A DNA stretch of 64,000 nt from Stenotrophomonas sp. 57 (lineage in GTDB: Bacteria > Pseudomonadota > Gammaproteobacteria > Xanthomonadales > Xanthomonadaceae). The DNA is taken from contig NZ_CP127407.1 in assembly GCF_030291075.1 (NCBI RefSeq), positions 1,176,001-1,240,000 of the forward strand. Reading direction: 5' to 3'. Shown here one piece after another: positions 16,962 to 31,235 of the stretch. Each line of letters opens with the position of its first letter. The first letter of the stretch is position 1. The notes beneath the pieces were generated by a model, which worked only from the letters and a program-made list of their open reading frames with translations, was not told where the DNA came from and did not search any database. A program made the translations under genes and the position numbers.

Positions 16962-17738
16962 TTATCTGCCCAGCCGGGCGACCAGGGCCTGCAGGGCATT
17001 CTGCGCGTCCGGGGCGAACCAGGCCTCGACGAAGCGGTCCAGCTGGATCAGGTCCGGGTGCAGCGCTTCGTGCAGGTCGGCGCGGGCGATGGCGCGGGTC
17101 AGCAGCATCGGCTGGCGCGGCTGCTTGAGCAGGTCCTGCAGCCAGGCGATGGCGCGTGCCACCACCAGATCGCCTTCGGCCAGTTCATCGACCAGGCCGA
17201 TCTGCAGCGCCTGTTCGGCCGGCACCAGCGAGCCGGTGGTCAGCAGCACGCCGGCACGGTGCACGCCCACCGCACGGCGCAGCAGGCGTTGGATGCCCTC
17301 CGGCGCGATCAGGCCCACCTGTACTTCGTTCAGGCCGATGGCATACGGACGCGACGGATCGGCGCTACGCGCCATCACCCGGTAGTCGCAGCACAGGGCC
17401 AGCACGCAGCCGCCCGCCGGCGCATGGCCGGTGATCGCCGCGACCACCGGGATGCGGCTCTCGGCCAGCGTGCGCACGGCGCCAAAGAAGGCGTTCCAGG
17501 TGTCCAGCAACTTGTGCTTGTCATCGCCATGCGAGAGCAGGTGCGGCACGTCCATGCCGCCGGTGAAGATGCGCTCGCTGCCCGACAGCACGATGCCATG
17601 CGCGTCTTCGGCCATCGCCAGCTCGATGGCGTGGATCAACTGCCGGCACAGTTCGGTGTCCAGTGCGTTGACCGGCGGCCGCGCCAGCCGCAGTTCGCGG
17701 ATGGGGCCATGGTTGATCACCTCGATGAGCGTCGTCAT
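16962..17738 (-). CDS. Enoyl-CoA hydratase/isomerase (crotonase) family protein
   Basis: 258 residues. Crotonase pattern: RPPVNALDTELCRQLIHAIE, GIVLSGSERIFTGGMDVPHL (oxyanion hole and CoA region), then ITGHAPAGGCVLALCCDYRV (second oxyanion Gly) and PYAIGLNEVQVGLIAPEGIQ. Members hydrate or isomerise enoyl-CoAs in fatty-acid breakdown; the exact substrate is unclear. I chose the ATG at 17738 because the alignment starts there (MTTLIEVINHGPIRELRLAR); the frame remains open upstream to 17858. It is divergent from the copper chaperone gene, 34 bases away. Confidence 0.88.
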   Translation of the reverse strand: MTTLIEVINHGPIRELRLARPPVNALDTELCRQLIHAIELAMAEDAHGIVLSGSERIFTGGMDVPHLLSHGDDKHKLLDTWNAFFGAVRTLAESRIPVVAAITGHAPAGGCVLALCCDYRVMARSADPSRPYAIGLNEVQVGLIAPEGIQRLLRRAVGVHRAGVLLTTGSLVPAEQALQIGLVDELAEGDLVVARAIAWLQDLLKQPRQPMLLTRAIARADLHEALHPDLIQLDRFVEAWFAPDAQNALQALVARLGR

Positions 17739-17772
17739 GCTGCGGTCTCGTTGCGAAGAAGGAACCTGGGCG

Positions 17773-18219
17773 ATGATAACCAAACCATTCGTTGGCGTAC
17801 TGTTGGTTCTGTGTGCGGCTGCAGCATCGGCCTCGGCCGCAGAAACGGCCTGCGTCACGGTGGAGCAGGGCTGGGCGCGGTTGCCACCGAATCCCGCGAT
17901 GCCGATGACCGCTGGCTACGGCGTCATCCACAACGGCTGCGGCAAGGCGGTGGTGATCACCGGTGCAAGCAGCGCGGTGTTTGGCGACGTGTCGCTGCAC
18001 GAGACCACGATCGTCGATGGCGTCAGCCGGATGCGCGCGATCGAGCGCCTGCCGCTGGCAGCCGGCGCGCGTGCCGAACTCAAGCCGGGTGGCCTGCACC
18101 TGATGCTGATGCAGGGCCGTGGCGCGCTGAAGGAGGGGCAGGCGTTGCCGCTGCGGCTGCAGTTGGAGGGCGGTGGTGAAGCCAGTGCGGCGTTGACGGT
18201 GCGCAAGGTGGCGCCGTAA
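17773..18219 (+). CDS. Periplasmic copper chaperone PCu(A)C
   Basis: 148 residues with a signal peptide (about 1-22, ASASA|AE). The conserved copper motif is present: the first His in SLHETTI, Met in SRMRAIERL, and the second His and Met in GGLHLMLM, matching HX10-11MX21HXM. PCu(A)C delivers Cu(I) to cytochrome c oxidase CuA sites. The frame opens earlier, but the signal peptide fixes the ATG at 17773. No oxidase gene is adjacent. Confidence 0.88.
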   Translation: MITKPFVGVLLVLCAAAASASAAETACVTVEQGWARLPPNPAMPMTAGYGVIHNGCGKAVVITGASSAVFGDVSLHETTIVDGVSRMRAIERLPLAAGARAELKPGGLHLMLMQGRGALKEGQALPLRLQLEGGGEASAALTVRKVAP

Positions 18220-18257
18220 CGCATCGCCCGTTTCGCCGGGTCATGCCCGGCGGGATG

Positions 18258-18983
18258 CTACGTCCAGTCGTACGAGAACAGCACCGTGCGGCTCACCGGT
18301 TCGTACAACATCACGATGGCATCGGCACCAGTTGCGCACCAGTTGTAGCCAGCGACATCGGCCACGGCAAAGAACTTGTTGCCGTTGCGGGTGATGATCA
18401 CCGTTTCGGCGTCATCCGGGGCGTCGGGGTCATCGGCAGCCTCGGTGAAGCCCAGTTCGAATGCCGCGGGAATCTCTGCGGTCTCGGTCCAGTTGCCGAA
18501 ACCGATCGGGCCACCCAACGTATCCAGATAATCGCGCTCGCTGGGTTCACCCTTGCCGAAGCGCGAGTAGCAGGCCAGGCGCCCGTGCGTGGCATGGTAG
18601 TCGCGCGCCCTGGCATAGCTCTCGCGCATCTGTGCGATGTGCTCATGCGCGTACTTGTCATCCACCTGGTCGCCGATGAAATAGCCCTCGTTGCCGAGGA
18701 AGCGCATCTCGTTGCCGTCGGTCAGTTCGAAGGCGATCCAGTTGGTGCCGGTAAAGTCGTTGTGGTGCGCTTCGGTGGTCTCGCCGATGCAGCCGTCATA
18801 GGGCTCGATCGGGCACAGCATCGTCGCCACCTGGCCAGCCAGTTCCGGGCGCAGTACGCCAAGGTCGATCTTCAGCAGCGGCAGCAGGTGCTGCGCGAGC
18901 CACGCCTGATCGGCAGGGAAGACCTCGGCGGGGAAGGGGACCATGCCGGGCAGCAGGTCGCGCAGTTCAGTCTGGTGGATCAT
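18258..18983 (-). CDS. Hypothetical protein, 241 residues
   Basis: The protein starts MIHQTELRDLLPGMVPFPAE and is acidic and soluble. Visible patterns include LKIDLGVLRPELAGQVATML, TGTNWIAFELTDGNEMRFLG and an acidic stretch TEAADDPDAPDDAET (about 192-206). I recognise no family. Codon use matches the core genome, so it is a real gene. It stands between the copper chaperone (convergent) and the thioesterase, with a degenerate GTAG palindrome at 19005-19034 before it. Confidence 0.65.
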   Translation of the reverse strand: MIHQTELRDLLPGMVPFPAEVFPADQAWLAQHLLPLLKIDLGVLRPELAGQVATMLCPIEPYDGCIGETTEAHHNDFTGTNWIAFELTDGNEMRFLGNEGYFIGDQVDDKYAHEHIAQMRESYARARDYHATHGRLACYSRFGKGEPSERDYLDTLGGPIGFGNWTETAEIPAAFELGFTEAADDPDAPDDAETVIITRNGNKFFAVADVAGYNWCATGADAIVMLYEPVSRTVLFSYDWT

Positions 18984-19004
18984 GTCAGTCCTTTGATCAG
19001 TGTC

Positions 19005-19034
19005 GGTAATGCCGGCCAGCGGCCCGCACTCCCC
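19005..19034. repeat. Degenerate SMAG palindrome
   Basis: GGTAATGCCGGCCAGCGGCC followed by CGCACTCC: the GTAG repeat with GTAA in place of GTAG and mismatches in the second arm. Confidence 0.6.
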
Positions 19035-19042
19035 GATGCACG

Positions 19043-19449
19043 TCAGGTGGACGCGCTGCGGATCGCCTCCGGCAGCGGTGCGCTCTTGCCGGTCTGCGTA
19101 TCCATCCAGACCACCACCACGTTGCCGTCCGAATACAGCTTCGACTCGTCCTGCTGGTCGACGATGCGGTGGCCGATGGTCACGCTGCTGTTGCCCAGGC
19201 GCTCGACGAACAGCTCGACCAGGATGTCGTTGGGCCACACGATCGGCAGCCGGTAGTTGACGTTGGTCGCGGCCACCACCGGGGCGATGCGGTCGGTCAT
19301 CGATACGCCGTCCACGCCCAGCATCCAGCGCACGCGCGCTTCTTCCAGGTAGGAAATGTACTTGGCGTTGTTGACGTGGCCCATGCTGTCCATGTCACGC
19401 CAGCGCACGCTGATCGGGATGCGGGCCAGGATCTTGTGTTCGCTGCTCA

Positions 19450-19450
<1 letters not shown>
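19043..19450 (-). CDS. YbgC/FadM-type acyl-CoA thioesterase
   Basis: 135 residues. A single hot-dog domain with VRWRDMDSMGHVNNAKYISY (the catalytic Asp and following helix), EEARVRWM and NVNYRLPIVWPNDILVE. Members hydrolyse acyl-CoAs; here the substrate is unknown. The start codon overlaps the uvrA stop codon by one base (TGATG on the reverse strand), so it is translated after uvrA from the same mRNA. Confidence 0.9.
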
Positions 19451-22443
<2,993 letters not shown>

Positions 22444-22553
22444 GGGGGATCCGGTTGTGGGGGCGTTGGCTGGGTGCCGGGCCAGCAGGGAACGGCAATC
22501 GGTCAGCCTACCGAGGTGACCAGATGGGGGCAATGGGCGACAATGCCAGCCCC

Positions 22554-22574
22554 GTGTCTCACCTTGTGAGACAC
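22554..22574. repeat. Short inverted repeat upstream of uvrA
   Basis: GTGTCTCAC CTT GTGAGACAC, a perfect 9-base stem, between uvrA and rplU. It could be a regulatory or terminator hairpin; no T run follows. Confidence 0.5.
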
Positions 22575-22588
22575 GGCGACAGCTTTGT

Positions 22589-22655
22589 GTAGAGCCGAGC
22601 CCACGCTCGGCTGCCTGGACCCCGAACCGTTCAGCCGAGCATGGCTCGACTCTAC
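22589..22655. repeat. Paired GTAG-type palindromes (SMAG dimer)
   Basis: GTAGAGCCGAGC...GCTCGGCT, then AGCCGAGC...GCTCGACTCTAC, a head-to-head pair with GTAG at both outer ends. The whole unit can fold into one long hairpin. It lies between uvrA and rplU. Confidence 0.8.
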
Positions 22656-22688
22656 TGGGACAGGCGGTAGGGCCGCCCAGGGGTTGAC

Positions 22689-22718
22689 TTGACCGGCGCC
22701 CATTGATCTGCGTACAAT
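22689..22718 (+). promoter_or_regulatory. rplU-rpmA promoter
   Basis: TTGACC (22689-22694), 18-base spacer, TACAAT (22713-22718), a near-consensus sigma-70 promoter about 66 bases before the rplU ATG. This fits strong ribosomal protein expression. Confidence 0.75.
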
Positions 22719-22783
22719 CCCGCTCCTGTCCGCCCTCGATGGCGGCAGCTCAGACCACAATAACTACAGAGGAAGGCCTGGTC

Positions 22784-23092
22784 ATGTACGCAGTACTGGT
22801 CACCGGCGGTAAGCAATACCGCGTGGCGCAGGGCGAAAAGCTCCGCATTGAAAAGCTCGAAGTCGAAGTCGGCAGCGAGATCAAGTTTGACAACATCCTG
22901 ATGCTGGGTGACAGCGACGGCGTGAAGCTGGGCGATGCGCTGAAGGGCGCTGCCGTCACCGCCAAGGTCCTGTCCCAGGGTCGTGCTGACAAGGTCCGGA
23001 TCATCAAGTTCCGTCGCCGCAAGCACCACATGAAGCGTCAGGGTCACCGTCAGTACTACACCGAAATCGAGATCACCGGCATCGCCGGCTAA
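22784..23092 (+). CDS. rplU: 50S ribosomal protein L21
   Basis: 102 residues: [19 protein letters not shown], then [20 protein letters not shown] near the end, the L21 signature that contacts 23S rRNA. An AGAGGAAGG ribosome-binding site precedes the ATG. It is the first gene of rplU-rpmA, the usual order before obgE. Confidence 0.98.
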   Translation: MYAVLVTGGKQYRVAQGEKLRIEKLEVEVGSEIKFDNILMLGDSDGVKLGDALKGAAVTAKVLSQGRADKVRIIKFRRRKHHMKRQGHRQYYTEIEITGIAG

Positions 23093-23110
23093 GCATCAGG
23101 AGAAGCAGTC

Positions 23111-23374
23111 ATGGCACATAAAAAGGGCGTAGGCTCCTCGCGCAACGGTCGCGACTCCAACCCGAAGTACCTGGGCGTCAAGATCTTCGGCGGCCAGGCC
23201 ATCGAAGCCGGCAACATCATCGTGCGTCAGCGCGGCACCCAGTTCCACCCGGGTTCGGGCGTTGGCCTGGGCCGTGACCACACCCTGTTCGCCCTCGTGG
23301 ACGGCAAGGTGGAGTTCTCGGTCAAGGGCGCCAAGAAGCGTCGTACCGTCAGCATCGTCTCGGCCGACGCCTGA
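23111..23374 (+). CDS. rpmA: 50S ribosomal protein L27
   Basis: 87 residues: [20 protein letters not shown] and [20 protein letters not shown] are L27 hallmarks. The N-terminus reaches towards the peptidyl-transferase centre. It starts directly with AHKKG, without the cleavable N-terminal extension known from Firmicutes. CAGGAGAAG precedes the ATG; the gap to rplU is 18 bases. Confidence 0.98.
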   Translation: MAHKKGVGSSRNGRDSNPKYLGVKIFGGQAIEAGNIIVRQRGTQFHPGSGVGLGRDHTLFALVDGKVEFSVKGAKKRRTVSIVSADA

Positions 23375-23439
23375 TCCAGGCATCGCCGGCACCCATGCCC
23401 CGGCATGGCTGTGCTGGATGAAGAGCACGTTGCATGGAG

Positions 23440-23463
23440 AGCCCCGCTTCGGCGGGGCTTTTC
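23440..23463 (+). terminator. Terminator after rpmA
   Basis: AGCCCCGC TTC GGCGGGGCT followed by TTTTC. It lies about 65 bases after rpmA and before a GTAG-like repeat and obgE, so obgE may have its own promoter. Confidence 0.85.
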
Positions 23464-23468
23464 GTTAG

Positions 23469-24620
<1,152 letters not shown>

Positions 24621-24640
24621 CGGCGTTGTGCTTCCGCTCG

Positions 24641-24670
24641 AAAAACCCGGCTTCGGCCGGGTTTTTTTTT
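24641..24670 (+). terminator. Terminator after obgE
   Basis: AAAAACCCGGC TTC GGCCGGGTTTTTTTTT, 20 bases after the obgE stop: strong stem and T run. Confidence 0.92.
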
Positions 24671-24687
24671 GTTGGCTACCGCTCTTC

Positions 24688-24752
24688 TGTAGGGCTGAGC
24701 CCATGCTCGGCTGCTGTTCGCGCGGCCAGCCAAGCATGGGCTCGGCTCTACA
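24688..24752. repeat. Paired GTAG-type palindromes (SMAG dimer)
   Basis: TGTAGGGCTGAGCCCATGCT...AGCATGGGCTCGGCTCTACA: two inverted GTAG units forming a long hairpin between the convergent obgE and rpsT terminators. Confidence 0.8.
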
Positions 24753-24771
24753 GGGCGGAAACTGCAGGCAA

Positions 24772-24800
24772 CAAAAAACCCGGCCAAGGCCGGGCTTTTG
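24772..24800 (-). terminator. Terminator of rpsT
   Basis: On the reverse strand GCCCGGCC TT GGCCGGGTTTTTT follows the rpsT stop codon by about 40 bases. Confidence 0.9.
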
Positions 24801-24841
24801 TCTGCTGCCCCAACCCCGAAGGGCGGGGCGGCAACGCCGGA

Positions 24842-25111
24842 TCAGGCGGCCTTGAGGGCCTTGATGCGGTCGTTCAGGCGGCTCTTGTGACGAGCAGCCT
24901 TGTTCTTGTGGATCAGGCCACGCGCGCTGAAGCGATCCAGGATCGGCTGGGCAACGGCGAAGGCGGCTTCGGCGCCGGCGGCATCGTTGGCGTCCAGCGC
25001 CTTGATCACTTTCTTGACAGCGGTGCGCAGCATCGAGCGCTGAGCCACGTTGCGCGCGTTGCGCACGACGGTCTGCTTGGCGCGCTTCTTGGCGGACTTG
25101 ATATTGGCCAC
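24842..25111 (-). CDS. rpsT: 30S ribosomal protein S20
   Basis: 89 residues: [20 protein letters not shown] and [20 protein letters not shown], with three long basic helices, as expected for S20, which binds 16S rRNA in the body of the 30S subunit. CAGGAAA precedes the ATG. It is a monocistronic gene with its own promoter and terminator, divergent from murJ, the arrangement usual in gammaproteobacteria. Confidence 0.98.
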   Translation of the reverse strand: MANIKSAKKRAKQTVVRNARNVAQRSMLRTAVKKVIKALDANDAAGAEAAFAVAQPILDRFSARGLIHKNKAARHKSRLNDRIKALKAA

Positions 25112-25160
25112 GGTGGTGGTTTCCTGAAAAAATCGGTGTTATGGGAACAGCAAGCTAGCT

Positions 25161-25189
25161 AGTATGATGGCGTAAGAAATGCACGTCAA
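25161..25189 (-). promoter_or_regulatory. rpsT promoter
   Basis: On the reverse strand TTGACG (25189-25184), 17-base spacer, CATACT (25166-25161), about 50 bases before the rpsT ATG. Confidence 0.65.
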
Positions 25190-25213
25190 GTCGATTGTCA
25201 AGAGGGACGCTGA

Positions 25214-26833
25214 GTGAGTTCACCCAAGTTGTTGCGGGGCCTGCTGTCGTTCAGCAGCATGACCATGGTCTCGCGCGTTCTCGGACTTGTCCGGGACTTC
25301 GTGGTGACCACCACGTTCGGCACCAACGCCATCACTGATGCTTTCTGGGTCGCCTTCAGGGTACCCAATTTCCTGCGGCGTTTGTTCGCCGAAGGCTCGT
25401 TCGCCACCGCTTTCGTGCCCGTGTTCACGGAAGTGAAGGAAACCCGCAGCCACGCCGAGCTGCGTGAACTGATGGCCCGCACCGCCGGCACCCTGGGTGG
25501 GGTGCTGATGCTGGTGACCGCGGTGGCGCTGATCTTCGCGCCGCAGCTGGCCTCGGTCTTCTCAAGTGGCGTTGATACCGACCCGGTGAAGCAGGGCCTG
25601 CTGGTCGACCTGTTCCGCCTGACCTTCCCGTTCCTGCTGTTCGTCTCGCTGACGGCCCTGGCCGGTGGCGCGCTGAACAGCTTCCAGCGCTTCGCGATGC
25701 CGGCGCTGACCCCGGTCATCCTCAACCTGTGCATGATCGCCGGTGCGCTGTGGCTGGCGCCGCGGCTGGGCGGTACTCCAGAGAAGCAGATTTTGGCGCT
25801 GGGCTGGGCGGTGCTCGCCGCCGGCATCCTGCAGCTGCTGTTCCAGCTGCCGTCGCTGAAGGGGATCAACCTGCTGACGCTGCCGCGCTGGGGCTGGAGC
25901 CACCCGGGCGTACGCAAGGTGATGACGCTGATGGTGCCGACCCTGTTCGGTTCGTCGGTGGCGCAGATCAACCTGCTGCTGGACACGGTCATCGCCGCCA
26001 AGCTGACCGATGGTTCGCAGTCCTGGCTGTCGCTGGCCGATCGTTTCCTGGAACTGCCGCTGGGCGTGTTCGGCGTGGCGCTGGGCACGGTGATCCTGCC
26101 GGCGCTGGCCCGCCATCACGTCAGCACCGACCGCGAGGGCTTTTCGCGCTCGCTGGACTGGGGCCTGCGCATGACTCTGCTGATCTCGGTGCCGGCCATG
26201 CTGGGCCTGCTGCTGCTGGCCGAGCCGCTGATCGCGACGATCTTCCAGCACGGCCAGTTCAGTGCCTTCGATACCCGCATGACCGCGCTGTCGGTGTACG
26301 GGCTGAGCTTCGGCCTGCCGGCGTTCGCCCTGCTGAAAGTTGTGCTGCCGGCGTTCTACGCCCGCCAGGACACCAAGACCCCGGTGCGCGCCGGTGTGGC
26401 CGCGCTGGTGGCCAACATGGTGTTCAACTTCGCCCTGCTGGCCGTGCTGTACCAGGTGATGGTGCCGGAGGCGCTCAAGGCGCAGGGCGTGATGGCGGCC
26501 ATCGGCAAGCAGCCGGGCCTGCACCTGGCGCTGGGCATCGCCAGCGCATTGTCCAGTTACCTGAACCTGGGCCTGCTGTGGTACTGGCTGGGCAAGACCG
26601 ATGTCTACCGGCGCCGACCGGGCTGGGGCGGCTATCTGCTGCGCCTGCTGCTGGCCTGCGTGGCCATGGTCGCCGCGCTGCTGGCCCTGCTGCATTGGCT
26701 GCCGGCGTTCTCGGCGATGGGCGTATGGGAGCGGATCGGCAGCCTGTCGCTGCTGGTCGGCGGCGGCGCCGCCACCTACGCGGTGGCCATGGTGGCGATG
26801 GGCTTCCGCCCGCGCGACCTGCGCGGGCATTGA
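25214..26833 (+). CDS. murJ: Lipid II flippase MurJ
   Basis: 539 residues with about 14 membrane helices. MurJ moves lipid II across the inner membrane for peptidoglycan synthesis. Family marks: SSMTMVSRVLGLVRDFVVTT, ANMVFNF, FRVPNFLRRLFAEGSFATAF (the conserved loop with Arg), and LPAFYARQDTKTPVRAG. The start is a GTG with GAGGGACG just upstream. It opens the murJ-ribF-ileS-lspA-ispH block common in gammaproteobacteria. Confidence 0.96.
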   Translation: MSSPKLLRGLLSFSSMTMVSRVLGLVRDFVVTTTFGTNAITDAFWVAFRVPNFLRRLFAEGSFATAFVPVFTEVKETRSHAELRELMARTAGTLGGVLMLVTAVALIFAPQLASVFSSGVDTDPVKQGLLVDLFRLTFPFLLFVSLTALAGGALNSFQRFAMPALTPVILNLCMIAGALWLAPRLGGTPEKQILALGWAVLAAGILQLLFQLPSLKGINLLTLPRWGWSHPGVRKVMTLMVPTLFGSSVAQINLLLDTVIAAKLTDGSQSWLSLADRFLELPLGVFGVALGTVILPALARHHVSTDREGFSRSLDWGLRMTLLISVPAMLGLLLLAEPLIATIFQHGQFSAFDTRMTALSVYGLSFGLPAFALLKVVLPAFYARQDTKTPVRAGVAALVANMVFNFALLAVLYQVMVPEALKAQGVMAAIGKQPGLHLALGIASALSSYLNLGLLWYWLGKTDVYRRRPGWGGYLLRLLLACVAMVAALLALLHWLPAFSAMGVWERIGSLSLLVGGGAATYAVAMVAMGFRPRDLRGH

Positions 26834-26908
26834 TCACCGCTTGTGGCGGCTATACTTCAGGGTTACACCATTGAAGCGGCGGCCCCGGTCGGGCTGGAAC
26901 GAGAGTTG

Positions 26909-27856
26909 ATGAGCAGGCTGTTCAGAAGCGTCGAGGGCAGGGAGCTGTTCCCCAACGGAAGCGTGGTCTGTATCGGTGCATTCGACGGCCTCCACCTGGG
27001 GCATCGTGCGCTGGTCCGCCACGCGGTCGCCCGCGCGCGCGCCTTGGGCGTGGCCGCGGTGGCGGTGGCCTTCGAGCCGCTGCCGCGTGAGTTCTTCGCC
27101 CAGGGCACACCACCGCCGCGGCTGACCCTGGCGCGGAGCAAGGTCGAGATCCTGCGCGAGCTTGGCGTCGATGCGGTCGGCCTGCTGCGCTTCGATGCAG
27201 CGATGGCAGCGATGCCGGCCGAGGATTTTGTCCACCGACTGCTGGCCCACCGCCTGGGCGCGCGCGAAGTCTGGATCGGGCCGGAGTTCTGCTTCGGCAA
27301 CCGCCGCCGTGGCGACCTGGCCCTGCTGCAGAAGATGGGCGCCGAACTGGGCTTCACTGCTGGCGAGATCGAAGCGGTCGACCTGCATGGCGAGCGCATT
27401 TCCAGCACCCGAATCCGCCAGCTGCTGCAGGAGGGCGACTTCGCCCGTGCCAACGACCTGCTCGGCCGTCCTTACGCGATCAGCGGGCGGGTGGTGCGCG
27501 GGCGCCAGCTCGGCCGCACGCTGGGCTTCCCCACCGCCAACCTGCGTTTCCCGAAGACGCCGGCGCTGTCGGGCATCTACGCAACCTGGGTGCACGGTGT
27601 GTTCGACCAGCCGTGGCCGTCGGTCTCCAGCTTCGGCACGCGGCCGACGGTAGAGGGCGTGGAGCCACTGCTGGAAGCCCATCTGTTCGATTTCCAGGGC
27701 GACCTGTACGGGCGCCACATCGACGTGGAGTTCGTCGCCAAGCTGCGCGACGAAGAGAAATTCAATGATCTGGCGGCATTGACCGACCAGATGCACCGTG
27801 ACGCCGAACAGGCGCGCGCCATCCTTTCCGAACATAGATTGCGAGCCACTGCGTGA
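26909..27856 (+). CDS. ribF: Bifunctional riboflavin kinase/FAD synthetase
   Basis: 315 residues. It converts riboflavin to FMN, then FAD. The N-terminal FAD synthetase domain has [16 protein letters not shown] (nucleotide-binding HxGH), [15 protein letters not shown] and [10 protein letters not shown]. The C-terminal kinase domain has [23 protein letters not shown] and [10 protein letters not shown]. The stop codon overlaps the ileS GTG start (GTGA), so translation is coupled. No FMN riboswitch is visible upstream. Confidence 0.95.
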   Translation: MSRLFRSVEGRELFPNGSVVCIGAFDGLHLGHRALVRHAVARARALGVAAVAVAFEPLPREFFAQGTPPPRLTLARSKVEILRELGVDAVGLLRFDAAMAAMPAEDFVHRLLAHRLGAREVWIGPEFCFGNRRRGDLALLQKMGAELGFTAGEIEAVDLHGERISSTRIRQLLQEGDFARANDLLGRPYAISGRVVRGRQLGRTLGFPTANLRFPKTPALSGIYATWVHGVFDQPWPSVSSFGTRPTVEGVEPLLEAHLFDFQGDLYGRHIDVEFVAKLRDEEKFNDLAALTDQMHRDAEQARAILSEHRLRATA

Positions 27857-30684
27857 GCCAGGACTACAAGACCACCCTGAACCTGCCAGCCACCGAATTC
27901 CCGATGCGCGGCGACCTGCCCAAGCGCGAGCCGGGCATTCTGGCGCAGTGGGAAGCGCAGGGGCTCTACCAGCAGCTGCGCGACAACGCCGCCGGCCGCC
28001 CGCTGTTCGTGCTGCACGACGGCCCGCCGTACGCCAACGGCCGCATCCACCTCGGCCACGCGGTCAACAAGATCCTGAAGGACATCATCGTCAAGTCGCG
28101 CTACCTGGCCGGCTTCGATGCGCCCTACGTGCCGGGCTGGGACTGCCATGGCCTGCCGATCGAGATCGCGGTCGAGAAGAAGTGGGGCAAGGTCGGCACC
28201 AAGCTCGACGCCGTTGAATTCCGCCAGAAGTGCCGCGAGTTCGCCGAAGAGCAGATCAACATCCAGCGCGTGGACTTCAAGCGCCTGGGCGTGACCGGCG
28301 ACTGGGACAACCCGTACAAGACCCTGAGCTTCGACTTCGAAGCCAACGAGATCCGTGCGCTGGCCAAGGTCGTGGCCAACGGCCACCTGGTCCGCGGCGC
28401 CAAGCCGGTGTACTGGTGCTTCGACTGTGGCTCGGCGCTGGCCGAAGCCGAGATCGAATACCAGGAAAAGGAATCGCCCGCGATCGACGTGGCCTACGCC
28501 GCACGCGATGCGCAGGCCATCGGCCAGGCGTTCGGCGTAAGCGTGCCGGCCGACGTGGAAGTGGCGGTGCCGATCTGGACCACCACGCCGTGGACGCTGC
28601 CGGCCTCGCTGGCGGTGTCGCTGGGTGCGGAAATCAACTACGTCCTGGCCGAAGGCCCGGCCCACAACGGCAAGCGCCGTTGGCTGGTGCTGGCCGCCGC
28701 GCTGGCCGAGCGCGCGCTCCAGCGCTATGGCGTGGGCGACGTGGTGCTGCACGGTGAAACCACCGGCGCGGCGCTGGAGAACCAGCTGCTGGCGCATCCG
28801 TTCTACCCGGAACGCGGGATCCTGGTGCTCAACGGCGACCATGTGTCCGACGAGGACGGTACCGGTGCGGTGCACACTGCCCCCGGCCACGGCCAGGAAG
28901 ACTTCGTGGTGAGCCAGAAGTACGGCCTGCTGGACAAGTACAACGCCGGGCAGGTCACTCCGATCGACGGCCGTGGCGTGTACCTGGAATCGACCCCGCC
29001 GGCCGGTGACGTGGTGCTGGCGGGCCAGCACCTGTGGAAGGCGCAGGAGGCCATCGTCGGCGTGCTGCGCGACAACGGTTCGCTGCTGGCCTTCCATCCG
29101 ATCCGTCACAGCTACCCGCACTGCTGGCGCCACAAGACGCCGGTGGTGTTCCGCGCCACCCCGCAGTGGTTCATTTCGATGGACAAGGCCAACCTGCGCA
29201 ACGATGCGCTGGCCGCCATCGACACCGTCGGCTGGTTCCCGACCTGGGGCAAGGCGCGCATCCAGAGCATGGTCGACGGTCGCCCCGACTGGACCATCTC
29301 GCGCCAGCGCACCTGGGGCGTGCCGATCGCACTGTTCACGCATCGCCAGACGGGCGAGATCCATCCGCGCTCGGTGGAGCTGATGCAGCAGGTCGCCGAC
29401 CGCGTCGAAGCCGAGGGCATCGACGTCTGGTACTCGCTTGACGCCGTCGAACTGCTGGGCGCTGAAGCGGCCGACTACGAGAAGGTCACCGACATCCTCG
29501 ACGTCTGGTTCGATTCGGGTGTGACCCATGAAGGCGTGCTCGCCGCGCGTGGCTTCGGCAAGCCGGCCGACCTGTACCTGGAAGGTTCGGACCAGCATCG
29601 CGGCTGGTTCCAGTCCTCGCTGCTGACCGGCGTGGCGATCGACAAGCGCGCGCCCTACAAGCAGTGCCTCACCCACGGTTTCACCGTGGACGAGCACGGC
29701 CGCAAGATGTCCAAGTCGCTGGGCAACGGCATCGAGCCGCAGGACATCATGAACAAGCTGGGCGCGGACATCCTGCGCCTGTGGATCGCCTCGGCCGACT
29801 ACAGCAACGAGATGTCGCTGTCGCAGGAGATCCTCAAGCGCAACGCCGACGCCTACCGTCGCCTGCGCAACACCGCACGCTTCCTGCTCGGCAACCTGGA
29901 CGGCTTCGATCCGGCCCAGCACCTGCAACCGCTCGACCAGATGGTCGCTCTGGACCGCTGGATCGTGCATCGCGCGTGGGAGCTTCAGGAGAAGATCAAG
30001 GCGGCCTACGACGGCTACAACATGGCCGAGATCGTGCAGCTGCTGCTGAACTTCTGCAGCGTGGACCTGGGCTCGCTGTACCTGGATGTGACCAAGGACC
30101 GCCTGTACACGATGCCGACCGATTCGCACGGTCGCCGCTCGGCGCAGAGCGCGATGTACCACATCGCCGAAGCGTTCACCCGCTGGGTCGCACCGATCCT
30201 GACCTTCACCGCCGACGAACTGTGGGGCTACCTGCCGGGCGAGCATGCCGGGCACGTGCTGTTCACCACCTGGTACGACGGCCTGGCGCCGCTGCCGGCC
30301 GATGCGCAGCTCAACGCGGCCGATTTCGACCAGCTGCTGGCTGTGCGCGAGCAGGTGGCCAAGGTGCTGGAACCGATGCGCGCCAACGGTGCCATCGGTG
30401 CCGCGCTGGAAGCGGAAATCACCATTGCCGCCAACGAGGAGCAGGCCGCGAAGTGGCAGCCGCTGGCCGAAGAGCTGCGCTTCCTGTTCATCAGTGGTGA
30501 CGTGCAGGTGCGCCCGGCGACCACCGACGAGGTGTTCGTCAGCGCCCAGCCGACCAGCAAGGCCAAGTGCGTGCGCTGCTGGCACCACCGCGCCGATGTC
30601 GGCAGCAATGCCGATCACCCCGAACTGTGCGGCCGCTGCGTGAGCAACGTCACCGGCGCCGGCGAACTGCGGAGCTGGTTCTGA
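27853..30684 (+). CDS. ileS: Isoleucyl-tRNA synthetase
   Basis: 943 residues. Class I synthetase with the HIGH motif as [15 protein letters not shown] (near 60), the CP1 editing domain, [12 protein letters not shown], the KMSKS motif in [16 protein letters not shown] (near 615), and a C-terminal zinc site (CVRCWHHR, then CGRCVSNV). GTG start overlapping ribF; stop overlaps the lspA ATG (TGATG). It appears to be a bacterial type I IleRS, which is usually mupirocin-sensitive. Confidence 0.98.
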   Translation: MSQDYKTTLNLPATEFPMRGDLPKREPGILAQWEAQGLYQQLRDNAAGRPLFVLHDGPPYANGRIHLGHAVNKILKDIIVKSRYLAGFDAPYVPGWDCHGLPIEIAVEKKWGKVGTKLDAVEFRQKCREFAEEQINIQRVDFKRLGVTGDWDNPYKTLSFDFEANEIRALAKVVANGHLVRGAKPVYWCFDCGSALAEAEIEYQEKESPAIDVAYAARDAQAIGQAFGVSVPADVEVAVPIWTTTPWTLPASLAVSLGAEINYVLAEGPAHNGKRRWLVLAAALAERALQRYGVGDVVLHGETTGAALENQLLAHPFYPERGILVLNGDHVSDEDGTGAVHTAPGHGQEDFVVSQKYGLLDKYNAGQVTPIDGRGVYLESTPPAGDVVLAGQHLWKAQEAIVGVLRDNGSLLAFHPIRHSYPHCWRHKTPVVFRATPQWFISMDKANLRNDALAAIDTVGWFPTWGKARIQSMVDGRPDWTISRQRTWGVPIALFTHRQTGEIHPRSVELMQQVADRVEAEGIDVWYSLDAVELLGAEAADYEKVTDILDVWFDSGVTHEGVLAARGFGKPADLYLEGSDQHRGWFQSSLLTGVAIDKRAPYKQCLTHGFTVDEHGRKMSKSLGNGIEPQDIMNKLGADILRLWIASADYSNEMSLSQEILKRNADAYRRLRNTARFLLGNLDGFDPAQHLQPLDQMVALDRWIVHRAWELQEKIKAAYDGYNMAEIVQLLLNFCSVDLGSLYLDVTKDRLYTMPTDSHGRRSAQSAMYHIAEAFTRWVAPILTFTADELWGYLPGEHAGHVLFTTWYDGLAPLPADAQLNAADFDQLLAVREQVAKVLEPMRANGAIGAALEAEITIAANEEQAAKWQPLAEELRFLFISGDVQVRPATTDEVFVSAQPTSKAKCVRCWHHRADVGSNADHPELCGRCVSNVTGAGELRSWF

Positions 30685-31208
30685 TGAGCACTGCGCGCCC
30701 GCATCCGAACGCCCTGGTCTGGCTGCTGCTGTCGGTGGTCATCATCGGCCTGGACCAGTGGTCCAAGGCCTGGGTCCTGTCGAGCCTGCCGGAATTCCAG
30801 CCGGTGGTGGTCATCGACGGCTTCTGGAACTGGTACCGCACCTACAACACCGGTGCGGCATTCAGTTTCCTGAGCGACGCCGGTGGCTGGCAGAAGTACT
30901 TCTTCACCGCGCTGGCGATCGCCATCAGCGGCCTGATGGCCTGGTGGCTGCGCGGCACTGCCCGTGGCAACTGGAAGGCCGCGGTGCCGTATGCGCTGAT
31001 CATCGGTGGTGCCATCGGCAACGTGATCGACCGCCAGGTGCACGGTCACGTGGTCGATTTCATCCAGTGGTACGTGGGCAGCTATACCTGGCCCTCGTTC
31101 AACATCGCCGATTCGGCCATCGTGGTCGGTGCCATCGGCATCGCCCTGTTTGGCCTGTTCGACGGCAAGTCCGCCAAAAAGGCGGATAATGCCAACCCGA
31201 AACCGTAA
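30684..31208 (+). CDS. lspA: Lipoprotein signal peptidase LspA
   Basis: 174 residues with four membrane helices. LspA cleaves signal peptides of diacylglyceryl-prolipoproteins. The catalytic aspartates are in [10 protein letters not shown] and [20 protein letters not shown] is also conserved. Adjacent to ileS with a one-base overlap. The C-terminus is Lys-rich ([12 protein letters not shown]). Confidence 0.97.
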   Translation: MSTARPHPNALVWLLLSVVIIGLDQWSKAWVLSSLPEFQPVVVIDGFWNWYRTYNTGAAFSFLSDAGGWQKYFFTALAIAISGLMAWWLRGTARGNWKAAVPYALIIGGAIGNVIDRQVHGHVVDFIQWYVGSYTWPSFNIADSAIVVGAIGIALFGLFDGKSAKKADNANPKP

Positions 31209-31235
31209 GCCGGCCGCCGCCGGGAGACTGAACTG

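Noticed and set aside
26834..26908. An FMN riboswitch before ribF
   Set aside because: The gap of 75 bases is too short and shows none of the conserved RFN-element helices.
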